Positions 8,455 through 16,570 of a stretch of 20,133 nucleotides of DNA are shown piece after piece. Source of the DNA: a virus; IMG/VR virus record IMGVR_UViG_3300025645_000602, positions 1 to 20,133 of that record; one strand, written 5' to 3'. Made by a program: the position numbers and the translations under genes. The notes beneath the pieces are model-generated. The model was not told the origin of the DNA. It was given only the letters and a program-made list of their open reading frames with translations, and searched no databases. Numbering within the stretch: position 1 is the first letter of the stretch; every line of letters begins with the position of its first letter.

Positions 8455-9798
8455 TTAGTATGATGATTCTACAATATCAGATGATACTGCAAATAATTCT
8501 TTTTTAGTTGTCGGGTAGTCACTATTAACAAGCTTTATTTTAGCTTCTGTAAAGAAACCTTTTAATCCCGTAGAAGATGGTCCCCATAGTATTTCACCTC
8601 CTGTTGCCGGTGAGTTGTTTATTAAGTTTGCAAAAAACTTTTTTTCTTTTCTTTTAAAATTGTTAGAAAATAAACTTGATTCTAAAGAGCTTAAAGTTGT
8701 TTGTAATGTATATGCACCAATTGGAACAGAAACGTCACCAGAACTAGTTACCATGCTTTCTAGCTGCCAACCATCGCCTCCTTCATAGTTAATTGTTTTA
8801 AAGTTTTTAACTAATGATGGTTCTTTATTTAAAATAACTGTTACGTTTGAGTCATAAGTAGTTCCATAAAAACTACCATAATTACCAGCATTGTGTAGCC
8901 AAAGCTGTCCATTTTTTAAACTATAAAAATTATTTTGCAAACTAACTAAAAAATCAGGTTTATAATCAAAAAAGCTTGTCCAACCTAAAACACCTTCATC
9001 AAATGAAACTGTTTTATAAGAACCGTTTGTTTTTTGAATAGATAAAACATAATTTTTAGTGTGAATATCCCATCCAGCTCTTATTTGCTGCACTGGTTCA
9101 GCGTTACCAGTGTTATTGTTTACACCAGCTAATTCATCTCTAAAAAAGTCATGCATACCATAAGATGATATTTCTGTAATACCATCAGCAGACAACCTTA
9201 ATACACATCCTTTTTTTCTATCTGTAAAATATTTTCTATAACCATATACAGCAAAACTAAATGGATCTGTAGCAATACCGTATTCACCTGCATAAGCCAC
9301 TATTTGTCCTATTACTAAATTGCTAGAGGTTACACTACCGCCACCCTCTGCTGAATATATAGCATCTTTATCTATTAAAGCTCTACTAACTTTATCTTCT
9401 TGAAATATAATTAAGTTAGTATCTTCAGCGTATAGTTTTTGTATAGAGCCGTTTGCTGGATCTGCAGATCTAGTTATGTCTTGACCTACAGAAAATTGAT
9501 TAGTATCATTAACTCCAGTTCTAGAATTAAAAATACCAGAATAAATTAAAGTATTAAATCTATTTTGTTGATCAGTATTTTCTTCATCTAAATAAGCTTT
9601 AACACCAAAATCAACAGTTGTGTTATTGTAACCTCCACGTATTCTAGCCTCTTCTATATACCAATCATTTGCCGCAACAGCCGCATAGTCACCAGGCACG
9701 TTAGCGTATGGCGCTGCAGGTTTTGTAGCAGCATCTACAATAGTCTTAATTTTTTTAAGTAAAAAAGAATTAAAGTATTTTATTTCTATTATTGCCAT
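8455..9798 (-). CDS. Tail protein, companion of the stabilisation/muzzle protein, 447 aa
   Basis: The protein looks rich in beta strands, with motifs such as WYIEEARIRGGYNNT (about 46-60), IYSGIFNSRTGVNDTNQFS, GSIQKLYAEDTNLIIFQE and GITEISSYGMHDFFRDEL. I recognise these as typical of the tail stabilisation protein of marine podovirus-like and crAss-like phages. In some relatives I recall them lying in the same polypeptide as the domain encoded just upstream; here they begin a separate gene 19 bases after that gene's stop. No enzymatic motif is visible. It probably forms the outer tail tube or a nozzle around the DNA exit channel. The start is ATG after an A/T leader without Shine-Dalgarno sequence. 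Confidence 0.65.
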   Translation of the reverse strand: MAIIEIKYFNSFLLKKIKTIVDAATKPAAPYANVPGDYAAVAANDWYIEEARIRGGYNNTTVDFGVKAYLDEENTDQQNRFNTLIYSGIFNSRTGVNDTNQFSVGQDITRSADPANGSIQKLYAEDTNLIIFQEDKVSRALIDKDAIYSAEGGGSVTSSNLVIGQIVAYAGEYGIATDPFSFAVYGYRKYFTDRKKGCVLRLSADGITEISSYGMHDFFRDELAGVNNNTGNAEPVQQIRAGWDIHTKNYVLSIQKTNGSYKTVSFDEGVLGWTSFFDYKPDFLVSLQNNFYSLKNGQLWLHNAGNYGSFYGTTYDSNVTVILNKEPSLVKNFKTINYEGGDGWQLESMVTSSGDVSVPIGAYTLQTTLSSLESSLFSNNFKRKEKKFFANLINNSPATGGEILWGPSSTGLKGFFTEAKIKLVNSDYPTTKKELFAVSSDIVESSY

Positions 9799-9817
9799 AA
9801 TTTTATTATCACTTATT

Positions 9818-12800
9818 TTAACATGTACTTACAACATCTATTATACCATCATTACCTTGTATCTGAAAGTAATTTCTATTACCAGAACCAGTATTGTTAC
9901 AGTTATAAGAGTAATATCCAGCAACAGCTAAAGGTGAACTACTTCCATTAGGACCTTGTCTTATTTCATCACCAACCGTAGGAGTAGAACTTGTTTGATT
10001 ATAGTAAAGATTATCACCACACGTAGGATTTGAAGATCCACTAAAATGACAAGCTTGGCTAAACACACTTGGAGCCGATGCTTCAAACAGTGTACCTATA
10101 ACAGCTGAAACAATACCAATTTCTTGTGTTGCAGTTTGACTTAAAGAACCACTAGCTAAAGCAGAACCATTATAAGCATCTTCTAATTTTACAGTTAATG
10201 TACATGTGCCAGGGTTTGTTCCTGTGCCTGTTTTAGTTATAACCCCTGTTGTTTCATTTATAGAAAAAACTCCAGCGTATAACGAAGGACTGACGTTTGA
10301 AATACTCCATTTTAATTGCTCTGATTTTCTACTAGAACTAGCCGCACCGTTTTCACCGGTTATTGTAACTATAGTTCCTTCAAAATTTTGATTAACATCG
10401 TTTACAGCTGGTAAAGGATTACCGCTGTTTATAATTGGCTGAGTGTTTTGTAAAAAAACGTTTAATTGTAAAGGTGTTGGGTTTGTAACAGGACTAACAG
10501 GTTCATTGTTTGTTATTACCGCTGATATAGTGTAAGATCTTGGGTTTGGATTATAATTGTAAACAAACTCATCACCAATTTTTCCAAAATTATATAAATA
10601 CGGATCACCTAAAGTTCCAGCCCCAGTTCTTGTGATACTGAATTGACCTGAAACATCATTATCAGCCCCGTCAAGAACAGTTATTGCTGAAGCAGATGTA
10701 TTAAAAAGATTGTTACCAGATTGATCAACTGGTGATAATCCTGTTATAAAATCACCACTCATGCTTTCTGTGAAACCGCTAGAACTATAAGTTGACCAAC
10801 CAACAGCGCCTTCATATTCAGAAAGAATAGCGTCATTTAATGTTGATATTAAACCTACCGTTGGCGTTTCCCAAAATATATCTAATAAAGAATCCTGAGG
10901 CTCGGTTTCATAAATAGATAAATTATAATACATGTTCGTATTATCATCATTAGTATGTATTAGACCAATAGGTTGAGATGTACTAATTCTAGCTATAAGA
11001 GGATCTGTATCTAATTGATAAAAGTTATCATGACCTTGAGGCTCTTTTAAATCAGAGTAGCTCATGTTTAAATCAGTGGCTGTACCTATAGTAATAGCCG
11101 TATCAGTGTTTACACCTGGAAAAAACTGTCTATTATTTTTAGGATCATCAGTTGTAGGTGGAGAACTAACTATTAAAGTGTTTTCAACTCTACCAAATAG
11201 TTGAACTGAACTTCTAAATTGTTTTTGCTGAGGTCCAACTTCAGACAAATCTCTAGGTATTTTATTTATGTTGTCATTTATTAAAACCGTATGTGCCGTT
11301 TTATTATCTTCACCAGGTGGAAAAGGGTTGGAGCCTGATTGAAACTGAGGATAACCATTTAAAAAACCAGGCAAATAACAATTGTAATAATCTTGCTCTT
11401 GTTGTTTAACAACAACTTTATATGAATACCAACCAGTAGGATTAATAGTGTATTTATATTTTACATCAGGATCAGATGGTGATTGTTGCAAATATATAGA
11501 ACTTACTTGACCGATTGTTGTTATAGTGTAATCATTGTTTACATTTGTAACGTTTGCAACTTTAACATAATCTGTAAACTCACCCTCTAAAAAAGAACCA
11601 ATAGTTGGCACTTGTGTTTGACCAGAACCTAACGTAAATGTGTATGTATTACCGTTTATAACAGGTTGGTTTCCAGGTGTAGCATTATATGTATTATAAC
11701 CAGTTCCAGGATTAGCATATAAACCAGGAGTTCCAACAACATCATTTTTTGCAACAGTTATTGGTGAACTTATATCTATTTTTAATGCATCTCCAAACCA
11801 ATTTTTTAAATCACTTACGCTAGAATTATAAGGGTTGTAAATAGTGTCACCACCATATACTGTACCATCAACAGCCACTGTTGCTTGAGTTTTTACTCCA
11901 GATAAAATAACATCTGATTGTCTACCGAATTTATCAACTAAAACAAAACCTACTTGATAATTTCTATTTTGTTTTACGGTATGATTTGGATACTCTGCCC
12001 AGTTGTCGTAATTTTTAGCTAATGATTTTGGACCAACACCAATTATATATTCTAAAAACCTAGGAGAAGTATATTTATCTAAAAAATTACCATATATAAT
12101 TCTATTACCTGCTGTTTCTTGAGCTAAAGCTTTAACAGGTACTTTGTCGTAAACTCTTGTAGTTTGTGCGGTGGGAAGTGTTCTAAACGGCTTTCTAGAC
12201 TGATAATTATATGTTAAAATATTAGTATCGGTTGTTGCTGTCCAAGCATCTCCATTAGTTTCATTAAAAGGCTCGTCATAATCTATTGTATCAATAACTT
12301 TTACAGCTAAACCATCAGATTCTTTATAAAGTATATCAATTGATCTTATTTTATAAGATGCTTCTGAAGAAGGTTGAATTTTATTTAATGTATCAGGAAA
12401 AGGAATTAATAATTTAATATTTTGAACTCCGTTTTCCATAAATTCTACAATAGTGCTTCTATACGCACTGTCTTCATCTTCAGCCGTTTGATCACCTGCG
12501 CCAGGAGTACTTTCTCCACTTCCTAAAAAATAACCTTTTTGTTTAGGTATAAAAGCAATTTGAGTAAAAGGAGCCATTAAAGAATATTCACCGTCATCAA
12601 ATTTAAACCTATAACTTAATCTTACAAGTTTACTTTCTAAATAATCAGGATCACCAGGCCAAGTATTACCTTGATTAAAATCAAAAGTAATAGACTCACC
12701 TGTCATTGTTGTTTGAAGAAAATATATAGTGTCTCCACTTGTTACACCAGTGATAGTGTGACCTATAGGAATTTTTAATTGTATTGTTGTTGAAGAAGGT

Positions 12801-13447
12801 ATATCTAAAACATAAACATAATCTTCAGGGCCTAAAGTATTGTTAGAATAATCTACCACAGACATTCCTTTTACTATGCCAGTAGTGTTTGGAACAGTTA
12901 ATATGTCACCAACTAAACCAGATGTGATTTTAGAAGTTTTACTTAAAAGACCTATAGGTTGATAAGGATTATATTTAGCTACAGATATATGATTCTCTTC
13001 AGTGTAGTACGCACCATTGTTAGTTGAATTTAAATTTATTTTTCTTGGTTGATTTCTGTTATCTGTCCAAAATAATAAATTTTCTATAACACTTATACCA
13101 GTTATAGGGCTATTAGTAGAAAAATTTAAAAAAGAACCTGTTACTAAAAGAACAGGAGTTGTATTAGGTATGTAACTATATATATAGTGATTAGTGTTAT
13201 CAGTTAAAAAAACAATAATTTGATTTGTGTTTTCTATTGTTTTATAACCAATTGTTTCTACACCACTTAAACCAAAATTAGTAACTAAAGTATTACCTAA
13301 AACAGTTTCTAAAGCACCTATATCATCAGCTTCAGATTTACCTACAGATATATTCTGCGCATCTCTATATTCACCATTAGGTATTAATCTATCATCCAAG
13401 TCTTTATTCATCTTGGATCTTAGAAAACTATTTTTAATTTCAGCCAT
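9818..13447 (-). CDS. Tail stabilisation (muzzle-type) protein with C-terminal adhesin-like extension, 1209 aa
   Basis: The N-terminus (KNSFLRSKMNKDLDDRLIPN, then GEYRDAQNISVGKSEADDIG, residues 5-44) is a signature I know from tail stabilisation proteins of crAss-like and uncultured marine phages. The core runs to about residue 875 and ends with a conserved stretch around LLDIFWETPTVGLIS (W859). The remaining 334 residues are Ser/Thr/Gly/Asn-rich and beta-like. Around 1060 there is a cadherin/Ig-like pattern (FSINETTGVITKTG, then GTCTLTVKLEDA). The last 80 or so residues contain several cysteines, a YYNQTSSTPTVGDEI stretch, and end in VVSTC. Such C-terminal modules occur on Bacteroidota phage and surface proteins, which suggests glycan or receptor contact. 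It lies between the tubular protein and a second tail protein, with a 3-base gap to the gene upstream. Confidence 0.78.
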   Translation of the reverse strand: MAEIKNSFLRSKMNKDLDDRLIPNGEYRDAQNISVGKSEADDIGALETVLGNTLVTNFGLSGVETIGYKTIENTNQIIVFLTDNTNHYIYSYIPNTTPVLLVTGSFLNFSTNSPITGISVIENLLFWTDNRNQPRKINLNSTNNGAYYTEENHISVAKYNPYQPIGLLSKTSKITSGLVGDILTVPNTTGIVKGMSVVDYSNNTLGPEDYVYVLDIPSSTTIQLKIPIGHTITGVTSGDTIYFLQTTMTGESITFDFNQGNTWPGDPDYLESKLVRLSYRFKFDDGEYSLMAPFTQIAFIPKQKGYFLGSGESTPGAGDQTAEDEDSAYRSTIVEFMENGVQNIKLLIPFPDTLNKIQPSSEASYKIRSIDILYKESDGLAVKVIDTIDYDEPFNETNGDAWTATTDTNILTYNYQSRKPFRTLPTAQTTRVYDKVPVKALAQETAGNRIIYGNFLDKYTSPRFLEYIIGVGPKSLAKNYDNWAEYPNHTVKQNRNYQVGFVLVDKFGRQSDVILSGVKTQATVAVDGTVYGGDTIYNPYNSSVSDLKNWFGDALKIDISSPITVAKNDVVGTPGLYANPGTGYNTYNATPGNQPVINGNTYTFTLGSGQTQVPTIGSFLEGEFTDYVKVANVTNVNNDYTITTIGQVSSIYLQQSPSDPDVKYKYTINPTGWYSYKVVVKQQEQDYYNCYLPGFLNGYPQFQSGSNPFPPGEDNKTAHTVLINDNINKIPRDLSEVGPQQKQFRSSVQLFGRVENTLIVSSPPTTDDPKNNRQFFPGVNTDTAITIGTATDLNMSYSDLKEPQGHDNFYQLDTDPLIARISTSQPIGLIHTNDDNTNMYYNLSIYETEPQDSLLDIFWETPTVGLISTLNDAILSEYEGAVGWSTYSSSGFTESMSGDFITGLSPVDQSGNNLFNTSASAITVLDGADNDVSGQFSITRTGAGTLGDPYLYNFGKIGDEFVYNYNPNPRSYTISAVITNNEPVSPVTNPTPLQLNVFLQNTQPIINSGNPLPAVNDVNQNFEGTIVTITGENGAASSSRKSEQLKWSISNVSPSLYAGVFSINETTGVITKTGTGTNPGTCTLTVKLEDAYNGSALASGSLSQTATQEIGIVSAVIGTLFEASAPSVFSQACHFSGSSNPTCGDNLYYNQTSSTPTVGDEIRQGPNGSSSPLAVAGYYSYNCNNTGSGNRNYFQIQGNDGIIDVVSTC

Positions 13448-13450
13448 TTA

Positions 13451-14713
13451 TTAAAATTTAAGCCATTTAGATTTACCTCTCATAACTTGTACGATTTGAT
13501 CAAGTTTAATGTTAGACAACCTTATTTTAGCGTTTCTTAATTTTGCACTTCTTTCTTGTTTAAATCTTCTTACAACATACTCTTGAACACCAGAACTAAC
13601 TGATAAGATAGCATGTATTATATGAGCGTATAAAGCCTCTTCAGCAAGCTTAGGTATTCTAGCATCTAAATCATAAGCATTTCCATCAGAAATATATTCA
13701 AGAACTATAAGTTTATCAACTAAATTAGATGAAAAAGAGATTTTACCTTCTCTTTCGTTTAAATTAAACCAACCATTAGATTGACTTAATTGTGGATCTA
13801 ATCCATATCTTTGCCCTAAAGCTCCATTATAAAAACCTCTATTTAAAACATTAGCATCTTGCGCGTTAAAGTTGTTTATATTAAAATTACCATTTACAAG
13901 CCTATCGTTAGCCTCATGCCATCTTTCTTGAGTTATAGAAGTACCTTCAACATCATTACCAAAACTATCTTGAGTTGGTATACCCGCAGAGTCTTGGGCT
14001 TGAGTATAATAAGGGCTTGTTGTTAAATTATTTGTAGGATATATTGGATGCTTAACACCTAAACCATCTATCCAAGACATCTTAACATAGTTAACAAAAT
14101 CTTGTGGTAAAACTAGAGTAAGGCCAGCCGGTATTGTTAACTCAGCTGATTTAATACTTTTTAATGTATCATAGCTAAACTCTTGTAAACCACGTTTTGC
14201 ATGGAATATAACATCAGTTCTTTTTACGCTAGGTATAAGTTTACCAGCACCAACGTATGCAATTAAAAAATTATCAATTACATCATGTAGCTTTGTGTAT
14301 TCATAACTACCATAATTATCTTCTACAGTTTCACCATATATTTTTTCAGCTTCTGTTGCACCATATTTACCACCAGTTAATATGCTTAATTGTACAACTA
14401 TATATTGATTAGCGCCAGGCGCAGCGGTAAGAGTTATTGTTTTACCACCTGTAACTGTAAATGCTGTAACCCATTCTGTCCATGTACCAGCTAAACCCGA
14501 AGCGCTTGTGTATATTTTAAAATTATTTAAAGCATAGCTGGGGTCTGTAGGTGACCAGCTTGTTGTGCTGCCTAAATAAAGATCTGTATCAAAACTTGTA
14601 ACAAAAGATTGACCAGTTGTATTACCGGCATCTCCTCTAAAACTTTGAGAACCTTGATAATACTGTTGTGCGTTTTCGGTTATTAACCCATTATTAGGTG
14701 GTTGTATTGCCAT
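13451..14713 (-). CDS. Tail-tubular / ring protein with N-terminal beta domain, 420 aa
   Basis: The conserved part begins near residue 137 (YEYTKLHDVIDNFLIAYVG, then VKRTDVIFHAKRGLQEFSYD and LVLPQDFVNYVKMSWID) and continues with REGKISFSSNLVDKLIVLEY and a basic helical C-terminus (AKIRLSNIKLDQIVQVMRGK). I recognise this as the tubular or ring protein of crAss-like and marine podovirus-like phages, a neck component below the portal comparable in role to P22 gp4 or T7 gp11. Residues 1-125 form a separate Ser/Thr/Gly-rich, beta-rich domain (QYYQGSQSF..., DLYLGSTTSW..., NQYIVVQLS) resembling attachment domains of tail fibres. It may dock fibres or decorate the neck. Gaps are 6 bases to the upstream gene and 3 to the downstream gene. 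Confidence 0.75.
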   Translation of the reverse strand: MAIQPPNNGLITENAQQYYQGSQSFRGDAGNTTGQSFVTSFDTDLYLGSTTSWSPTDPSYALNNFKIYTSASGLAGTWTEWVTAFTVTGGKTITLTAAPGANQYIVVQLSILTGGKYGATEAEKIYGETVEDNYGSYEYTKLHDVIDNFLIAYVGAGKLIPSVKRTDVIFHAKRGLQEFSYDTLKSIKSAELTIPAGLTLVLPQDFVNYVKMSWIDGLGVKHPIYPTNNLTTSPYYTQAQDSAGIPTQDSFGNDVEGTSITQERWHEANDRLVNGNFNINNFNAQDANVLNRGFYNGALGQRYGLDPQLSQSNGWFNLNEREGKISFSSNLVDKLIVLEYISDGNAYDLDARIPKLAEEALYAHIIHAILSVSSGVQEYVVRRFKQERSAKLRNAKIRLSNIKLDQIVQVMRGKSKWLKF

Positions 14714-14719
14714 TTTTTA

Positions 14720-15664
14720 TTATCTTTGTTGGTTAATATTTTCTTGTGCTACCTGTTGTGCGGCTACTTGTACTATTTCAGGGCTTCTTATTACAACACC
14801 AGCATAAAGTAATATTTTTAATATTAATTCTGTTTGCTCAGAAGGATGTAACTCAAAGTTAAAAGAAGTTGAGGAATTAAATAGATATTGATTATTTAAT
14901 CCAGTAGTAAAATTCCATATAGGAGCTATTGGTTTTCTTATATAAGAAACTGTAATATTATTATTTATAGATGTAGGATATACAGTAAATTTGTTATCTT
15001 TATAAGTATAAATAGGATATGTTGTTGTAGGAGCGGTAAGATTAGATGATAACAAGTGGTATAAATCTTTAGACCCCACTCTTTGTAGTTCTTGAATAGA
15101 TGAAGAGTTTTTTGTGTAAAACAAATCTCCTAATCTATAAAATTCTTTTGGATAAACATTTACAATTAACGTTTGACCAGCTGCTGGTTGTGAAAAGAAA
15201 TTTATTGTTGTACCAGATATATCGTAAGAAGCTTCAGAAAGCAATATACCATTAGCAAATATCTCTACAACTCCATTAGCAACTTGATCAGCTGTAGCTG
15301 TTTGAATAACATAAGCTGTTGTTCCTCCTGCTGTTGCCGCGGGTAAAGTAGTTGTTGCTATTGGTCCTGAACCAGAAAATTGTTGTGGTAAATTAAAAAC
15401 GTTACTTGAAGATATTGATGTAGCGTTTCCAAATTCTTTAAATATAGAGATTTTTTCATCAAGATTAGCCACTCTATCTGCGTAATCTGTATCTGTTTGT
15501 GGAATACGTATCTGCTGATTTAAACTATCGAAATATGTTTCAAATATTTCTAATTGAGCTTGAGCACCTGTTTTATTAAACTCAACAGGTGTCATATAAC
15601 CTCTCTGCTCTTTATTAAGTATTAATAAAACGGTTTGATATACAGTATTTACGTTTATTGCCAT
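14720..15664 (-). CDS. Head-tail connector / ring protein with inserted beta domain, 314 aa
   Basis: The N-terminus (NVNTVYQTVLLILNKEQRGY, then MTPVEFNKTGAQAQLEIFET) and the later YPIYTYKDNKFTVYPTSI and SYIRKPIAPIWNF are signatures I recall from a connector protein of crAss-like and marine podovirus-like phages. The N-terminal half is helical; a C-terminal helical segment (SEQTELILKILLYAGVVIRS) ends in a Gln-rich tail. Residues about 100-172 look like a beta-sandwich insertion (VANGVVEIFANGILLSEASY, then DISGTTINFFSQPAAGQTLIV) that separates NLPQQF from YPKEFYRLGDLFY, two pieces that would be contiguous in a shorter protein. The gene follows a structured 67-base spacer and precedes the tubular gene by 6 bases. 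It probably binds below the portal. Confidence 0.7.
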   Translation of the reverse strand: MAINVNTVYQTVLLILNKEQRGYMTPVEFNKTGAQAQLEIFETYFDSLNQQIRIPQTDTDYADRVANLDEKISIFKEFGNATSISSSNVFNLPQQFSGSGPIATTTLPAATAGGTTAYVIQTATADQVANGVVEIFANGILLSEASYDISGTTINFFSQPAAGQTLIVNVYPKEFYRLGDLFYTKNSSSIQELQRVGSKDLYHLLSSNLTAPTTTYPIYTYKDNKFTVYPTSINNNITVSYIRKPIAPIWNFTTGLNNQYLFNSSTSFNFELHPSEQTELILKILLYAGVVIRSPEIVQVAAQQVAQENINQQR

Positions 15665-15680
15665 TTTAATATTTTAGTTA

Positions 15681-15716
15681 ATAGTGATTAGGGCCACCAA
15701 AGTGACCCTTCACTAT
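15681..15716 (-). other. Imperfect hairpin between head and neck genes
   Basis: The spacer 15665-15731 folds on paper into a long stem: ATAGTGA (15681-15687) with TCACTAT (15710-15716), GGG (15691-15693) with CCC (15706-15708), and CAC (15695-15697) with GTG (15702-15704), closed by a 4-base CAAA loop, with small internal loops. On the transcribed strand it follows the stop of the 254-residue head-region gene by about 15 bases. It has no T-run after it, so it is not a standard intrinsic terminator. It could be an RNA-stabilising or processing hairpin. Confidence 0.5.
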
Positions 15717-15725
15717 AATTATAGT
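15712..15725. repeat. 14-bp perfect palindrome
   Basis: ACTATAATTATAGT is its own reverse complement. It sits right after the stop of the 254-residue gene and shares 15712-15716 with the arm of the neighbouring hairpin, so the two structures cannot form together in RNA. As DNA it could be a protein-binding site, and it contains a TATAAT hexamer on either strand, but no matching -35 element is evident. Confidence 0.4.
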
Positions 15726-15731
15726 CACATA

Positions 15732-16496
15732 TTATTGTAACTTTTTCTTGATTGTTTTAAAAACTTCAACACCTTCATCAGTTTTAAACCAAGCGGCTAG
15801 CGCTGAATAAGGGTTTTCATCAAAAGGTACAGTCATTAATTTTCTATCATTAGATCCCCACATAAAATCTCTTTGATCTTGTGATATTTTAATAATACCT
15901 TTTTCTACAGCAACAATACCAACGTTTCTAAGACCTACGTTTTCATCAGATGCTATATCTAAAAATCCTGATGGATTCTTTTTAGCCATTATAAGTAAAT
16001 CTCTTCTTAGTTCTTTTGAAGTTAAATTATTGACTTGACTACCAATTTCTACTCTTAATACAGCTTCAGCGTGATCAATATCCATTTCTTTTGCAGCAAT
16101 TAAAGCATCAATTTCTAAGTTAATATCTTCTAACTCATCATGAGCTATAACTTCAGCTTGGTATTCTTGATATATTATCCCTTTTTTAGGGTGATATAGT
16201 GAAAGTAATTTTTGTAAATTTTGTTTTTCTTTAGGAACAGCTAAAACACCATCTTCAAATATAATATGACCTAATGTAACCTCTCCTTTTTGTTCATCAA
16301 CTAAAGGGGAGTTTTGATTAGTGGCATATCTTATTTCTCTTTGAATATTTGTATTTTCATCAAACCACAATAGTGGATGTCTTCTTGAGTTTTTAGATGC
16401 TAAAGTATATGTTAAAGGCTCTTTGTTGCCTAGTAGATAGTATCTTCTATCTTTTATCTCCCATTTAGGGGCTTTTATTTCTTTTGTTTTTGACAT
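15732..16496 (-). CDS. Conserved head-region protein of unknown function, 254 aa
   Basis: I recognise the sequence as a conserved companion of the capsid gene in uncultured marine and crAss-like phages (KAPKWEIKDRRYYL, LLWFDENTNIQREIRYATNQ, DEQKGEVTLGHIIFEDGVL, LTSKELRRDLLIMAKKNP, WGSNDRKLMTVPFDENPY, SALAAWFKTDEGVEVFKTI), but know no assigned function. The N-terminal third looks beta-rich, the rest helical with an acidic stretch at about 115-140. There is no signal peptide, membrane segment or protease motif. Position between the capsid and connector genes suggests a head-completion, capsid-auxiliary or stopper role. Its leader is A/T-only and closely matches that of the scaffold-like gene. 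The start is chosen because it is the first ATG after the capsid terminator-like hairpin. Confidence 0.7.
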   Translation of the reverse strand: MSKTKEIKAPKWEIKDRRYYLLGNKEPLTYTLASKNSRRHPLLWFDENTNIQREIRYATNQNSPLVDEQKGEVTLGHIIFEDGVLAVPKEKQNLQKLLSLYHPKKGIIYQEYQAEVIAHDELEDINLEIDALIAAKEMDIDHAEAVLRVEIGSQVNNLTSKELRRDLLIMAKKNPSGFLDIASDENVGLRNVGIVAVEKGIIKISQDQRDFMWGSNDRKLMTVPFDENPYSALAAWFKTDEGVEVFKTIKKKLQ

Positions 16497-16524
16497 GATA
16501 TAATATAATATAATTAATAAAAGT
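16497..16524 (-). promoter_or_regulatory. A/T-only leader, repeated before the scaffold-like gene
   Basis: Directly upstream of the ATG of the 254-residue gene the plus strand reads ATATAATATAATA followed by AATTAATAAA. The same two blocks, with one or two base changes between them, precede the scaffold-like gene at 19258-19285. No Shine-Dalgarno sequence is present. It probably acts as an unstructured A/U-rich translation start region; a promoter is possible but not shown. Confidence 0.4.
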
Positions 16525-16529
16525 AATAA

Positions 16530-16556
16530 TTACCCCCGTTAGTTCAACGAGGGTAA
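16530..16556 (-). terminator. Hairpin after the capsid gene, weak intrinsic terminator or attenuator
   Basis: TTACCC (16530-16535) pairs with GGGTAA (16551-16556) and CGTT (16537-16540) with AACG (16546-16549), separated by one C/A mismatch, around a 5-base AGTTC loop. On the transcribed strand the stem is followed by TTATTACTTTTATT, T-rich but interrupted. It lies 14 bases after the capsid stop codon. It would allow strong capsid expression with partial read-through into the tail genes. Confidence 0.6.
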
Positions 16557-16570
16557 CTACTACAGCAATC

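Noticed and set aside
8052-8507. 151-codon plus-strand open frame
   Set aside because: It lies opposite the Ala-rich 308-residue virion gene and extends over its start region; low-complexity antisense frame with no recognisable protein.
15712-15725. TATAAT in the palindrome as a promoter -10 box
   Set aside because: A/T-rich background makes such hexamers common, and neither a -35 element nor a Bacteroidota-type TTTG/TAnnTTTG pair is visible at the right spacing.
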